From contig JAQBUF010000002.1 in the NCBI GenBank assembly GCA_027623995.1, forward strand, positions 24,714 to 88,713: a stretch of 64,000 bases of DNA, read 5' to 3'. The notes beneath the pieces are model-generated. The model had not been told where the DNA came from, searched no databases, and worked only from the letters and a program-made list of their open reading frames with translations. Of this stretch, positions 1 through 10,937 are shown piece after piece (the first letter of the stretch is position 1; the number at the start of each line of letters is the position of its first letter). The position numbers and the translations under genes were made by a program. This stretch comes from Nitrospirota bacterium. GTDB lineage: Bacteria; Nitrospirota; Nitrospiria; Nitrospirales; UBA8639.

Positions 1-1
1 C

Positions 2-796
2 ACCATTCAACAGCTGGCACCTCTCAAGCCAGCCTATGTCAGTGTCACCTATGGTGCTGGTGGCTCCACCCGGTCATTAACCCACGATTTGGTCGTCAAA
101 CTCCAAGCCGAAACGAGTTTAACCATCGTTTCCCATTTAACTTGCGTAGGATCGAGTCAGGATGAGATTCGCCAAATCCTCGAGACCTACAATACACGCG
201 GCATTAAAAATATTATGGCTTTGCGCGGAGATCAGCCCCAAGCCCTTCAAGAAAATATCCCACCGGCCCCTGGGTTCCACTATGCCGCTGAGCTTGTTCG
301 TTTCATCAAACACCATTTCCCTCACATGGGTGTCGGTGTGGCAGGGTTTCCCGAAGGGCATCCCGATACGCCCAATCGCCTCAAGGAAATTGATTTTTTA
401 AAGGAAAAAGTTGATGCAGGAGCCGACTATATTTGCACCCAATTATTTTTTGATAACCGGGACTTTTACGATTTCCGGGATCGATGTGAAATGGCTGGCA
501 TTCAGGTCCCGATCATTGCGGGGATTATGCCAATCACATCCAAAAAGGGAATGGCTCGCATGTCGGAGCTGGCCTTGGGAGCGCGGTTCCCTGCAAAACT
601 GCTTCGGGCAATGAGAGATGCGGATAGTCCTGAAAAAGCCGAACGAATTGGTACGACCTGGGCGACAGAACAAGTTCTTGATTTGCTAGACCATCAAGTG
701 CAAGGGATTCATCTGTATACCTTGAACAAATCCAAAGCGTCCCTCCAAATCTATGAGGCCTTGGGCATTCAAAGTTTTGATATGTTGCGCAAGTAA
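2..796 (+). CDS. metF: 5,10-methylenetetrahydrofolate reductase (partial, 5' end outside window)
   Basis: Frame open from base 2: TIQQLAPLKPAYVSVTYGAGGSTR...; motifs MALRGDQP, GVAGFPEGHP and GADYICTQLFFD are typical of MetF. Confidence 0.95.
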   Translation, partial: TIQQLAPLKPAYVSVTYGAGGSTRSLTHDLVVKLQAETSLTIVSHLTCVGSSQDEIRQILETYNTRGIKNIMALRGDQPQALQENIPPAPGFHYAAELVRFIKHHFPHMGVGVAGFPEGHPDTPNRLKEIDFLKEKVDAGADYICTQLFFDNRDFYDFRDRCEMAGIQVPIIAGIMPITSKKGMARMSELALGARFPAKLLRAMRDADSPEKAERIGTTWATEQVLDLLDHQVQGIHLYTLNKSKASLQIYEALGIQSFDMLRK

Positions 797-1139
797 CGAA
801 AGATACCAAGACACTTACCTAATTTTTCCCATTTCAGTAAATTGCTACGCATTACCGCCTACTCACGTTGCTACCAACACCCAGAATTTTGAACAATTTT
901 TGAGTGCAGGCTCGGTTAAGTTTATTTGGAATATTCCGAAGAATCAGTATGGTCATTTTCTTCTAAATTCCAAGATCATCGCAAACCAAAAGCAATGAGT
1001 TTGGGGCAACATCAACCAGTTTCTGCTTATATTAAGACAACAAAATGGGTGATCCTGTTTTAGGACTTCATCGTTTCACAGTCAATTTCCACGTTTAATA
1101 TATGGACGTTTAGCTCAACGAAAAAGGGGAAATATTCCC

Positions 1140-1640
1140 ATGGAAGGAAAGCCAATACAATCAATTTTAGTCGTAGACGACGATACCGTTTCCCGCAAAA
1201 AACTTTGCCGAATTTTTCAGCGTCTGGGGTTTGATAATATTCAGGAAGCTGCTCAAGGCGATGAGGCGCTTACCCTGCTCAAGGAACACCCTGTAGATTT
1301 GGTCATGGCCGATTGGCATATGCCCGAACTCAATGGGCTGGAACTCCTCAAAGCCATTCGTGCCGAAACGACGTTACGCGACACCCATGTGTATCTCGTC
1401 ACCACCGAAGGACGACAAGCTCAAATTGTCGCAGCCGTTCAGGCTGGAGCGACGGGATATATCATGAAACCATTTTCTCAAGAAAGCATTAAACAAAAAT
1501 TGGGAAATCGCCTCCCGCCAGACAGGACCCCGATCGAATCAGACGCTCAGAGCCAAGACGGTGAGGGACAGAATCCGAAAAATTCCGACCAGCTTGAACC
1601 CCAAACGACACAAGAGCTTCAACCGACAACAGTAGACTGA
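1140..1640 (+). CDS. Single-domain response regulator (CheY-like receiver) with acidic/polar C-terminal tail
   Basis: SILVVDDDTVSRKKL...DLVMADWHMPELNGLELL...TGYIMKPFS. Confidence 0.9.
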   Translation: MEGKPIQSILVVDDDTVSRKKLCRIFQRLGFDNIQEAAQGDEALTLLKEHPVDLVMADWHMPELNGLELLKAIRAETTLRDTHVYLVTTEGRQAQIVAAVQAGATGYIMKPFSQESIKQKLGNRLPPDRTPIESDAQSQDGEGQNPKNSDQLEPQTTQELQPTTVD

Positions 1641-2035
1641 TCGCCACATACCTACGGCTCTGCTCTCATTTTCCCTGGCAATATCTACTCTGGGACCCCA
1701 GCGGTACAGGCCAAAGGGAGGTGGAACCTGACCGAACGCCTCTTTTTCCGTCAAGACAGAACTTCTGGACCCAAAACTCCTTCTCTCTCCACCTCTGCCC
1801 AAAGTCTTACAAAAGGAAAAATCTTATCAAACCGTTTCAGTATGAAAAAAATTTCATGAAAGAGATGGGGCATCACTTTAAGCCACAAACACGACAAGGA
1901 AAGGTATCAAGTGCCCTTCAAAAATTCCCGATGGAATAAGGTAGAGAAGGATATGGAAAGCCTGTCAATTCCGCATTCTGCGAAACACACCAGTATGGAG
2001 TTTACCTACGAAATCACTCTTGGGAATGGGGGGAG

Positions 2036-2296
2036 ATGATGGAGCCTTTGAAAAAACCAATCGATCGCCGAGGGTATGAAAAACGAGGGGTCGCGGTTCC
2101 AGCAGGGATCCAAGGTCGAGGCCCCAGCGAATCCACTCTATCAACGCTACATACACAATTGGTGAAGCAGTATGGCGAAGGATGGGAGGTAGATACTGTA
2201 TACCCTGGATCGATTTGCGAGACCCCAAATTCTTCCAAAATGGAAGAAGGACACATGGTCATTTTTAAACGACGCCGACAACTGCGAGACGAGTGA
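2036..2296 (+). CDS. Hypothetical small protein
   Basis: 86 aa ORF; no family recognised. Confidence 0.35.
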   Translation: MMEPLKKPIDRRGYEKRGVAVPAGIQGRGPSESTLSTLHTQLVKQYGEGWEVDTVYPGSICETPNSSKMEEGHMVIFKRRRQLRDE

Positions 2297-2456
2297 AATC
2301 CCAACATCTGAAATATCGACGATTTCAATATCCCTCCGCCCTCTACCCAGATTTTTCTACCTCCCCCAAACCTCAGAAAAACTTCCATTCTCCAGGCAAG
2401 AACCCCCGGGAAATTTTCCATTTGAGTTCTTTTCCTAGGCAACCGATAAAACCTTC

Positions 2457-2726
2457 ATGCCTATCCCACTCTTTACGATAAAACTTGATTGCATGCCCTA
2501 CGACCAGCTGCGCTTATTAGATGCCTGGGAAGCATGGGAAGTTCCATTGGAACAGCAACGAGAATGGGTCATTCAACTATTTGGCAACCAATACGTGCAT
2601 GACATGGAGGAGTTTCTTTCAAATCAGTCCTTGCCGACACAGAAAGAAAATCACCCTACTACTGCCACCCAAAATCCCGAGACTTCTTCTGGGGACTTCC
2701 CCGAAAACACCCAACACGAATCCTAA
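2457..2726 (+). CDS. Hypothetical small protein
   Basis: 89 aa ORF with plausible composition; no family recognised. Confidence 0.4.
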   Translation: MPIPLFTIKLDCMPYDQLRLLDAWEAWEVPLEQQREWVIQLFGNQYVHDMEEFLSNQSLPTQKENHPTTATQNPETSSGDFPENTQHES

Positions 2727-2767
2727 CATTCCCGAACGTCAAGACATGACAAAAGTGTCTTCGCCCG

Positions 2768-4471
2768 TCATTTCGCCTTCTCAATCTTGCTCCAAGAATC
2801 TCGCAACGCCACCGTGCGGTTAAATACCAATTTTTCTTCAGAAGAATCCACACGATCAATACAAAAATATCCCTGTCGTTCAAATTGAAAATGGGTCCCA
2901 GCCTTCGCCTGTTGCAAGCTGGGTTCCACGTAGCATTGAGGTAACCGCTCTAACGAACCCGGGTTCAAGCAGTCCCGATAATCTTTCCCTTCTTTATCAT
3001 TTCCAGGATCCGGAACCTGAAACAGATGATCATAGAGCCTGACCTCTGCTTGAATCGCATGAGCAGCCGACACCCAATGCAACGTCCCTTTTACCTTTCG
3101 CGACGCTTGAGGTCCACCGCTTCGTGTTTCTGGATCATACGTACACCGCACCTCTTGAATTTCTCCAGTGGTATCATCCTTGACGACACTCAAGCACTTG
3201 ATAATATAGGCATAGCGCAAACGAACCTCCTGCCCAGGAGCGAGACGAAAAAACTTTTTTGGCGGGTCTTCACGAAAGTCCTCTTGTTCAATATAGAGGA
3301 CTCGAGAAAAATGAATGGTCCGGGTTCCCATGGTAGGATCTTCAGGATTATTGACCGCCGAAAGGGCCTCAACCTGCGCCTCAGGGTAATTTTCAATCAC
3401 TAATCGCAGGGGACGCAATACACCCATCACACGCAACGCACGTGTATTTAAATCCTCTCGAATGAAATGTTCGAGCAATCCGATTTCAACCGTACTGTCC
3501 CGCTTGGCCACCCCAATATGTTCACAAAAATTTCTGATCGCTTCGGGAGTATAGCCCCGTCGTCGCAACCCCATCAGGGTCGGCAAACGCGGATCATCCC
3601 ATCCCGTCACATGACCTTCTTCGACTAATGCTAATAGCTTGCGTTTACTCAAAAGGGTATACGTTAGGTTTAACCGAGCAAACTCAATTTGTTGCGAATG
3701 CCGATCCACCTGACAAGCATTCAGCACCCAATCGTATAATGGCCGATGGTCTTCAAACTCCAACGTACATAAGGAATGAGTGATCCCTTCCATCGAATCA
3801 GAAAGCGGATGCGCAAAGTCATAGTTAGGATAAATACACCATGATTCTCCCGTGCGATGATGATGAACGCGACGAATACGATACAACACAGGATCACGCA
3901 GATTGACATTCGGGGACGCCATATCGATTTTCGCGCGAAGGACATGAGTGCCATCCGAAAACTCACCGGCACGCATACGATGGAACAAATCGACATTCTC
4001 TTCAACGGATCGATTTCGATAGGGGCTATTTTTCCCAGGTTCGGTTAACGTTCCACGATGCTCCCGCATTTCGTCTGCGTTCAAACTATCCACGTAAGCC
4101 TGACCCTGTTTGATCAAAAATATGGCGTAGTCATACAAGCGCTCAAAATAGTCCGAGGCATAAAAAAGGCGATTGCCCCAATCAAAGCCGAGCCACCGCA
4201 CATCCTCTTGAATAGACTCGACGTATTCCACGTTCTCCTTCGTGGGATTGGTATCGTCAAACCGTAGGTTACACAGGCCTCCTGAAAACTCTTCGGCCAC
4301 CCCAAAGTTTAGACACATGGATTTCGCATGCCCGATATGGAGATAGCCATTGGGTTCTGGAGGAAAGCGGGTTCTCACTTCCCCGGCGAACTTCTTAGCT
4401 TCGACATCCTGTGCAATGATGGTTCGGATAAAATCCTTTGGCGATTCAGCATTCAATTCTGTCATGAGCAT
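2768..4471 (-). CDS. glnS: Glutaminyl-tRNA synthetase
   Basis: [28 protein letters not shown], and C-terminal anticodon-binding beta-barrel region. Confidence 0.95.
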   Translation of the reverse strand: MLMTELNAESPKDFIRTIIAQDVEAKKFAGEVRTRFPPEPNGYLHIGHAKSMCLNFGVAEEFSGGLCNLRFDDTNPTKENVEYVESIQEDVRWLGFDWGNRLFYASDYFERLYDYAIFLIKQGQAYVDSLNADEMREHRGTLTEPGKNSPYRNRSVEENVDLFHRMRAGEFSDGTHVLRAKIDMASPNVNLRDPVLYRIRRVHHHRTGESWCIYPNYDFAHPLSDSMEGITHSLCTLEFEDHRPLYDWVLNACQVDRHSQQIEFARLNLTYTLLSKRKLLALVEEGHVTGWDDPRLPTLMGLRRRGYTPEAIRNFCEHIGVAKRDSTVEIGLLEHFIREDLNTRALRVMGVLRPLRLVIENYPEAQVEALSAVNNPEDPTMGTRTIHFSRVLYIEQEDFREDPPKKFFRLAPGQEVRLRYAYIIKCLSVVKDDTTGEIQEVRCTYDPETRSGGPQASRKVKGTLHWVSAAHAIQAEVRLYDHLFQVPDPGNDKEGKDYRDCLNPGSLERLPQCYVEPSLQQAKAGTHFQFERQGYFCIDRVDSSEEKLVFNRTVALRDSWSKIEKAK

Positions 4472-4615
4472 GCAACTTTCAGATAAAGCATGAGACTCTT
4501 GGTCTCCTTAATCAATAAACTATTCCACACGTGTTTTCTCTATAAAAAGACGGTCCCCACTGTAATGTAGCACCGGAAATTCGGCAACAGACTCTTTCTG
4601 TCAATCCATGATTGC

Positions 4616-5530
4616 TTATCCACCTAGAGGCCAAAGCCAAGCTGCACCTCTGACTCCACTCGAATCACCAAATCGTGGAGGAAGCAGTCGAGTCTCAACT
4701 CGATCAGAAAATACCCAGGACTGCCACAAGGTCGGCACGGTCTGATACAGACGATCGATATTCGACAGGCCTCCACCCAAGACGATCACTTCAGGATCAA
4801 AGACATTGATGACGCTGGCTAACCCACGAGCCAACCGATGCTCATATCGCTCCAACGTCTCAAGACATTGCGAATGATGAGCTTGGGCACTTGCATGAAT
4901 GACTTCTGGTGAACAATCTTCGCCAGTTTTTTTGAAATGATCACGACTCAATCCTGGCCCCGAGAGAAAAGTTTCCAAACACCCACGTAAGCCACAATAA
5001 CATTCAGGGCCTGGTCGTTCATCGTCTTCAGGCCAAGGCAAGGGATTGTGCCCCCATTCCCCAGCTATGGCATTCGGACCATGGATTGGTCGGCCTTCCC
5101 AACATAGCCCACCACCAACCCCCGTTCCGAGGATGACTCCGAATACGGACCGGGCACCCTTTGCCGCGCCATCGGTGGCTTCAGACACCGTAAAGCAATC
5201 CGCATCATTGGCCACACGAACGGGTCGATTCAAGCGTCGCTCTAAATCTTGTTGGAAGGGATGGCCAATGAGCCAAGTGGAATTCGCATTTTTGACCAAA
5301 CCAGTGATAGGCGAAATAGTCCCAGGAATACCGATACCTACGGTCGCGGTAGTCGAAAAATCTCGTTCTAATTCTTCAACGAGAGCTCCAATGGAAAAAA
5401 GGGTGGCCGCATAGTCACCTTGCGGCGAATCCATACGACGACGGGCAACTTCCTCGCCCGCTCCATCCAAGAGGATGGCTTCAATTTTTGTTCCTCCGAC
5501 ATCAACTCCAAGACGCATGGGATTATGCAA
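4616..5530 (-). CDS. ROK family sugar kinase (fructokinase/glucokinase-like)
   Basis: LGVDVGGTKIEAILLD; GTGVGGGLCWEGRPIHGPNAIAGEWGHNPLP; CYCGLRGCLETFLSGPGL zinc motif. Confidence 0.93.
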   Translation of the reverse strand: MHNPMRLGVDVGGTKIEAILLDGAGEEVARRRMDSPQGDYAATLFSIGALVEELERDFSTTATVGIGIPGTISPITGLVKNANSTWLIGHPFQQDLERRLNRPVRVANDADCFTVSEATDGAAKGARSVFGVILGTGVGGGLCWEGRPIHGPNAIAGEWGHNPLPWPEDDERPGPECYCGLRGCLETFLSGPGLSRDHFKKTGEDCSPEVIHASAQAHHSQCLETLERYEHRLARGLASVINVFDPEVIVLGGGLSNIDRLYQTVPTLWQSWVFSDRVETRLLPPRFGDSSGVRGAAWLWPLGG

Positions 5531-5536
5531 TAGGGT

Positions 5537-8500
5537 TTATTGAGCGGTGAGAGACAGACGGGTAAGAATGCCATCCCCATCAGATTCAGAAGCAAGATTG
5601 GCCTCTACCAAAAAGATTCGTTCTTCCGGAATATTTTCTTGATTCACGAGGTGATCCCGAATACTCCTTGCACGTTCTTGCGCCAACAAACGCAACTCGG
5701 CCTCCGTGGTCTCAATCGTTTCAAGCAAGCGTTGTTGCATCTCATCAACAGAAGGAAGCTTGGGCTTTGCCTGTTGGGGACCGCCTGGCTCCGTCCCTAC
5801 CTGAGAATCTGTGGAACCACTCTCCCCCTCACCAATTGAAGCTCTCCCTTTCGCAAGTGTATTCCCAAACCTCTGGACAAATAACTCCGCAAGTAACCTA
5901 TCACGATCGTTGGATGAAAGATCCTCTACAACAGACGGCGTGGTTTGTGGTTGGCCAGGAGGAGACAACTCTTGTTGTCGTCGTTCTTTTAGTTGTGCCT
6001 CAAGTTTTGTTGTAGCAAGGCTCAACCCATCCTTGGTCGGCTCTGCCCCTCCCGTAATTTCCAATCGTAACCCAGGACGCTGGGCCAGCGCTGAGGCCAA
6101 CGTCGAAAGTTTGGCAATCTCTGGCTCAGACAAGGCCGATTGCCCCGCAGCATAGTTCACCTTCGCCAAATCATCCCCACGCCCTCCCAGCATTCCACCA
6201 ATCATGGAAAACGGAGAAGTTGCGGCCTTGGTGATAAGATTCATCAGAGTTTGCAGCACCAATTGCCCATAACTGAACTCTGGATTATTCAAATCACCGC
6301 GCACCGGCAAATCAATATCGATTCGGCCGTCACGGTCCTTCAATAAGGCCAATGCCAAAGGAACTGGCAACGAGGGCGCATCGGGACTATCGGTCGCCTC
6401 ACCCAGCGTTAATTGATCAATCTGAACCTTGTTTTCGCCAATCAATATGTGTTCCGACAAACTATAGTCCAAATCTAGCGACAGCTTGCCCTTAGTAATC
6501 GGGTACCCCATAAATTTCCACGCGTACGGAGAGACCGTCGTTAAATCCATATTCTGAAAGGCTAAGGTCAGATCGGTATACACATCCTTTTGCAAGGGAT
6601 TCACCTGCCCATGAATTTTGAGCGTGGCCACATCATCCACTCGCCCCTCCAAGGACACATCGGCTTTAGATAATTCTTGAGAAGACAATCCTTGAATCGT
6701 TCCTGAAAAGTTTTGAAGGCCTGTCACGACGTGAGGATCAATGGCCTGATCCGTAAAGTCGACGGCGGCATTTTGAATCCGTATGGTGCCAATTGTGATA
6801 AGGGGCGAAGGAGTCGCATCCTCCGTCGCGTCAGTTGAAGATTTCGCATCCTTTTCCACACCCTCATCTTCCGATGAATTTGACGGAGACCCTGGTGGCG
6901 AGAACAATCGCGAGACATTGAGCACACCCTCCGCTCCTTGCACGACTTTGGCATAAGGCAGCGTCACCACAATCTCCCGCAAATCTACCCGTGTGGGTTG
7001 AGTTTCCACGGCCAGGCCCTGAAACGCCAATTGCTCCCATTTCAAAAATTCCTCGGAGGCATCGGCCTCAGCCAATGCGAAATCATCAAGGGTCACGTCT
7101 CCTGAAAAACGTACCGCTGGGTCTTGCCCAACTTCAGCCTTAAAGGTGGTATGTCCTTGAATGGCAAGAGCCCCACGCTTCAGTTGAAATCGCACCAACG
7201 GTTCAAGGTAGGGTTGCAATGCCGTAAAGGTGAACCCTGAAAGATCCAGCTTCAAGTCCCCTGCTGGCGGCTCCAGCGTCACTTGACCACTGATCGCCAA
7301 CTTGCCTGATTGGTTAAAGGTTAAACCTAATTCCAGAATAATGGGTTGGGTAAGATCAGTGGTCACATTTTGAACCTGCAAACCAAACCCTTCGATATGA
7401 AGAGGCACTGGGGTGTGAGGCTGACGATCCTCAAACCGCACGGCATATTCTTCCAAAGAAATTTTCTTAATCGTGGCTGACCACGGCAATTCCTCTGAGT
7501 TTGAGGCCGGCGGCACATTGGATTCCACATCGGCAACCTTTGCTTCCGTGCTCGCGAATAAAGCTTGGAAATTCACGGTCCCATCTTGATTGATCCACCC
7601 CCTTACTTCGGTACCACGGGATTGAATTGAATCCACTGACACTCGACGAGCACCCACGTCTGCCTCAATTCCTCGGATAGAAAAGGACGGGATCACAATC
7701 AACTCTTCAGATTGCCCCTTTTCACGAAGGGCAAAATTTCGCAAGGTAATCGTTCCGTTGTTCAACACCAGGCCCATGGGCTCCGTCGCCATATCCACAT
7801 CGTAAGACACTTGAAGATCCAGCAACCCTTGGGAAATTTCAAATTTAAACAGATCTTGAACGTACTGCCACAGGGTCTCGGATCGAAGACCAGAGACTTC
7901 GATCTGACCTTGCGAACGAAGCGGTTCTAGAGAGACATTACCCTGCCACTGCACACGTTCCCCTTCCCCCAATTCAGCGGCCACAAAGTACGAATTTTGA
8001 TTCCCTGGCCTTGTACTGAAATTCCTCAAGGTAATCTGAAGTGGCACGATATCCGCGACAAATGTCGTGGATTTCGACTCATCACGAAACTCCACGACAC
8101 CTTGTTCGATGGACAAAAGTCCGATCTCGACGACCAATGGCTTATCATCAGAAGGATCGTTTTCAGACTCAGCGATCTCAGGAGGGAGAGGATCAGATTC
8201 GGTGCGCTGCTTTCCCAGTTCTGCGAGATTGAGACGTCCGTCTTCAAATATTTTCACCAAGCCGTAAGGAAGACTCAGACGAATGATTTCAAACCGATAC
8301 ACTTCTTCGAGTACGGACGTGGCTTCAAAATTCACGAATAGTTGTTCAAAGCCCACCATAGGGGAGCCATCAACCTCCTGAATTTCGAATCCTTCCAGCT
8401 TAAGATTAAAGGCAAAGGGATCAAAGGCGATATCCCGTAAAATTACCGGACGGCCAAGGACCTTTGAGACCTCAGGCACCCCATATTTTTTCACGGCCCA

Positions 8501-8590
8501 GGGAACCCCTAAAAAGCCAATGCCGGCATACAGTGCCACCAAACTCATGGCTATCAAAACCAAGATTCTGAGAATTTTAAAAACTCGCAT
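5537..8590 (-). CDS. DUF748/AsmA-like envelope protein with N-terminal TM anchor
   Basis: 1017 aa; N-terminal TM, repeated AsmA-like beta strands, C-terminal OmpA-like 'RSIRDHLVNQENIPEERIFLVEA'. Confidence 0.8.
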   Translation of the reverse strand: MRVFKILRILVLIAMSLVALYAGIGFLGVPWAVKKYGVPEVSKVLGRPVILRDIAFDPFAFNLKLEGFEIQEVDGSPMVGFEQLFVNFEATSVLEEVYRFEIIRLSLPYGLVKIFEDGRLNLAELGKQRTESDPLPPEIAESENDPSDDKPLVVEIGLLSIEQGVVEFRDESKSTTFVADIVPLQITLRNFSTRPGNQNSYFVAAELGEGERVQWQGNVSLEPLRSQGQIEVSGLRSETLWQYVQDLFKFEISQGLLDLQVSYDVDMATEPMGLVLNNGTITLRNFALREKGQSEELIVIPSFSIRGIEADVGARRVSVDSIQSRGTEVRGWINQDGTVNFQALFASTEAKVADVESNVPPASNSEELPWSATIKKISLEEYAVRFEDRQPHTPVPLHIEGFGLQVQNVTTDLTQPIILELGLTFNQSGKLAISGQVTLEPPAGDLKLDLSGFTFTALQPYLEPLVRFQLKRGALAIQGHTTFKAEVGQDPAVRFSGDVTLDDFALAEADASEEFLKWEQLAFQGLAVETQPTRVDLREIVVTLPYAKVVQGAEGVLNVSRLFSPPGSPSNSSEDEGVEKDAKSSTDATEDATPSPLITIGTIRIQNAAVDFTDQAIDPHVVTGLQNFSGTIQGLSSQELSKADVSLEGRVDDVATLKIHGQVNPLQKDVYTDLTLAFQNMDLTTVSPYAWKFMGYPITKGKLSLDLDYSLSEHILIGENKVQIDQLTLGEATDSPDAPSLPVPLALALLKDRDGRIDIDLPVRGDLNNPEFSYGQLVLQTLMNLITKAATSPFSMIGGMLGGRGDDLAKVNYAAGQSALSEPEIAKLSTLASALAQRPGLRLEITGGAEPTKDGLSLATTKLEAQLKERRQQELSPPGQPQTTPSVVEDLSSNDRDRLLAELFVQRFGNTLAKGRASIGEGESGSTDSQVGTEPGGPQQAKPKLPSVDEMQQRLLETIETTEAELRLLAQERARSIRDHLVNQENIPEERIFLVEANLASESDGDGILTRLSLTAQ

Positions 8591-8752
8591 ACTGCACCGT
8601 TATAGCAGGTTTAACCTGTCTCTGGGAATCAGGGGCTCGAGGCGGAAAGGGAATGAAGTTTTAGGAGTCTTTAGGAAGAAACATCCGCAGAATCACTCAG
8701 AAAATCCTGTCGCCAGGTCTTTAGACGAGGGGGGAAATCCAGATTCAACATC

Positions 8753-9613
8753 TCAATCAAAAATTACCGTCTTTTTTCCATAGACCAACACTCGATGTTC
8801 AACGTGGTTACGCACCGCCCTGGCAAGAACAAAGGTTTCAAGATCTCGCCCTTTACGGACCAAATCTTCAATGGAATCACGGTGGCCAATTCGCATGACA
8901 TCCTGCTCAATGATGGGACCTTCGTCGAGATCCTGGGTGGCATAATGCGCCGTAGCCCCGATAATTTTCACTCCCCGGTCATAGGCCTGATGATACGGTC
9001 GTGCACCAATAAACGCCGGCAAAAAGGAATGATGGATATTGATGACGGGACATCCCACGGTGTCTAAAAAAGTACTGCTCAAAATTTGCATATAGCGAGC
9101 CATCACCACGACATCAACCTGAAGGCGATGCAACTCTGCCAATACTTGTTGCTCCTGCTCTGGTTTCTTCCCAGGCAACACAGGAAGATGGCAATAGGGA
9201 ATCTCAAAGCGATCCGCCCAAAATTGGCAATCAGGATGGTTCGAGATAATGACCGGGATATCAACAGCCAACTCCCCTCGACGTTGCCGTTGCAACAGAT
9301 CCACCAAGCAATGTTCGTATTTGGATACCAGGAGGCCCACGCGAGGTCGTTTATCGGAAAAATGGAGTTCCGAGGCGATACCAAAGACTTTGGCAATCGG
9401 GGCAAACGAGGCGTGAATGGCATCACGGGGAAGCTGAAATTCTGAAAGATCAAACACTGTCCGCATCAAAAAGTCTCCGGTCTGACGATCAGTATGATGG
9501 TCCGAATCCAAGATGTTCCCGCCAAAGTCGTGAAGGAAACTCGCAACTCGCGCAACAATCCCCTTTTGATCTTTGCATCGGATTAACAAAATCCCGAACG
9601 ATGTCGTGCTCAC
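8753..9613 (-). CDS. purU: Formyltetrahydrofolate deformylase
   Basis: ACT-like N-terminus plus formyltransferase fold: VVMARYMQILSSTFL, INIHHSFLPAFIGARPYHQAYDRGVKIIGATAHYAT. Confidence 0.94.
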   Translation of the reverse strand: MSTTSFGILLIRCKDQKGIVARVASFLHDFGGNILDSDHHTDRQTGDFLMRTVFDLSEFQLPRDAIHASFAPIAKVFGIASELHFSDKRPRVGLLVSKYEHCLVDLLQRQRRGELAVDIPVIISNHPDCQFWADRFEIPYCHLPVLPGKKPEQEQQVLAELHRLQVDVVVMARYMQILSSTFLDTVGCPVINIHHSFLPAFIGARPYHQAYDRGVKIIGATAHYATQDLDEGPIIEQDVMRIGHRDSIEDLVRKGRDLETFVLARAVRNHVEHRVLVYGKKTVIFD

Positions 9614-9690
9614 AAATTCCTCCCTGTGATTCTCATCATAGATGTTCCATTGTATTTCACCTTGAAATCACATGTATATCACAGAAAGCC

Positions 9691-9986
9691 GGATCATACA
9701 GAATTTAGGAGTCTGGCAGCACAATACAATCAGGTGAAAATAATTTAGTGGCGTGAGGCTCCCTTCGTTAGATATTCCATATCTCCTTTCGATCGAAGCG
9801 CGTCGTCAAGTCTTTTGTGTAGCTGCAGGCATCTCATGCTGCCTATTCCTCGCATCAGGGGCCATTGTTGCGTTGGAAGAGGGCAAAATAAGATCGTGCA
9901 GCGACACAAGAAAGAAAGGGGCAAGAAGTTTCATGTATCCAAAATTGGATGGAGATAAAGGCAGACCCCTAAATTCAGTATGATCC
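9691..9986. mobile_element. MITE-like element, copy 1 (296 bp, ~25 bp terminal inverted repeats)
   Basis: Left end ggatcatacagaatttaggagtctg (9691-9715) is the near-perfect inverse of cagacccctaaattcagtatgatcc (9962-9986); flanks agaaagcc / agaaggcc could be an 8 bp target duplication. Confidence 0.75.
9818..9906. repeat. REP-like palindrome (family A), nested in MITE copy 1
   Basis: tgtagctgcaggcatctcatgctgcc ... aagatcgtgcagcgaca. Confidence 0.7.
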
Positions 9987-10101
9987 AGAAGGCCTTTTGT
10001 GCTTGCTTCCAGAGCACGTCAATTGGCTTACCAAACTTGTTAAATTTTTAGAAGCACTAAGGAAGGAAAGAGAGGCAAAAAAGAAAATAGGTCCAACAAA
10101 G

Positions 10102-10136
10102 AAAAGGCCCATTGGGATTTACCCAACAGGCCTTTT
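10102..10136. terminator. Strong bidirectional hairpin terminator candidate
   Basis: aaaaggcccattggg-attta-cccaacaggcctttt; long stem flanked by A/T runs, downstream of the minus-strand cold-shock gene. Confidence 0.7.
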
Positions 10137-10276
10137 CACAGATTCTTATAACCTGAAGCTCAAGTTCACAGGCACCAGCCAAGACGACACGTGACCCGAT
10201 TACTCGCTAAGTCTTAAACCGAACTGAGTCCGCCATATCACAGACTCTTGGCAACCACTCTAAAAAGCTATGGTAA

Positions 10277-10480
10277 TCAACTAGGTGTCACGTTTTTTGC
10301 GCAGGGGCCCTTCTGGCCTTCTCCGACTTCATAGTCAACTTTCTGGCCTTCATCAAGCGAGGCATAGCCAGAGACTTTGACTTCAGAATGGTGTACGAAT
10401 AGATCCTTGCCTCCATCGTCAGGAGTAATGAACCCGTAACCTTTGTTTGAATTAAACCACTTAACTGTTCCCGTACTCAT
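10277..10480 (-). CDS. Cold-shock domain protein
   Basis: [34 protein letters not shown]. Confidence 0.95.
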   Translation of the reverse strand: MSTGTVKWFNSNKGYGFITPDDGGKDLFVHHSEVKVSGYASLDEGQKVDYEVGEGQKGPCAKNVTPS

Positions 10481-10765
10481 ACCGTACTTCTCCTTATTAA
10501 GTTAATAGCACTCATCCCCCAGCCAACTGTCTTTCCCGATATTGTTTCTTTTCCCTTAAACACATATTTTGGGCCTTCACTAACATTTGACTGGGGATGA
10601 AGGTGAACCTGACTGGACTTGGCATGTTCCCATTCGTGAAGGAGGTTTGACCAAAATCCATGCTGCAAGTTGCATTTAAGAGAAAGTCGTACACAGTCTT
10701 TACCGGTTTTGCAACATTAAAGTAACCGGAACCCGAGAGAAAATCAAAAATTAACCCCAAGAGAG

Positions 10766-10839
10766 TGGCTGGGGGAGAAGGATTCGAACCCTCACAGCCA
10801 GAACCAGAATCTGACGTCCTACCCTTAGACGATCCCCCA
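10766..10839 (-). tRNA. tRNA-Gln (CUG anticodon)
   Basis: Reverse complement TGGGGGATCGTCTAAGGGTAGGACGTCAGATTCTGGCTCTGGCTGTGAGGGTTCGAATCCTTCTCCCCCAGCCA folds as a cloverleaf; loop TTCTGGC; CCA encoded. Confidence 0.93.
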
Positions 10840-10937
10840 ACGTCAGAAAATCTTAATGGAGCCATCTGCTAGAGTCAAGAAACTGATGAGAGGACTCCCC
10901 TCATTCCCCGGGGTAGGGGCAACGGTCGGCAAACCAT

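Noticed and set aside
9753-10194. Two small plus-strand ORFs (9753-9983, 9997-10194)
   Set aside because: First lies inside MITE copy 1; second spans the terminator hairpin; neither has protein-like conservation
10512-10865. 117 aa minus-strand ORF
   Set aside because: Covers the tRNA-Gln gene; GGSSKGRTSDSGSGCEGSNPSPP is a tRNA translated as protein
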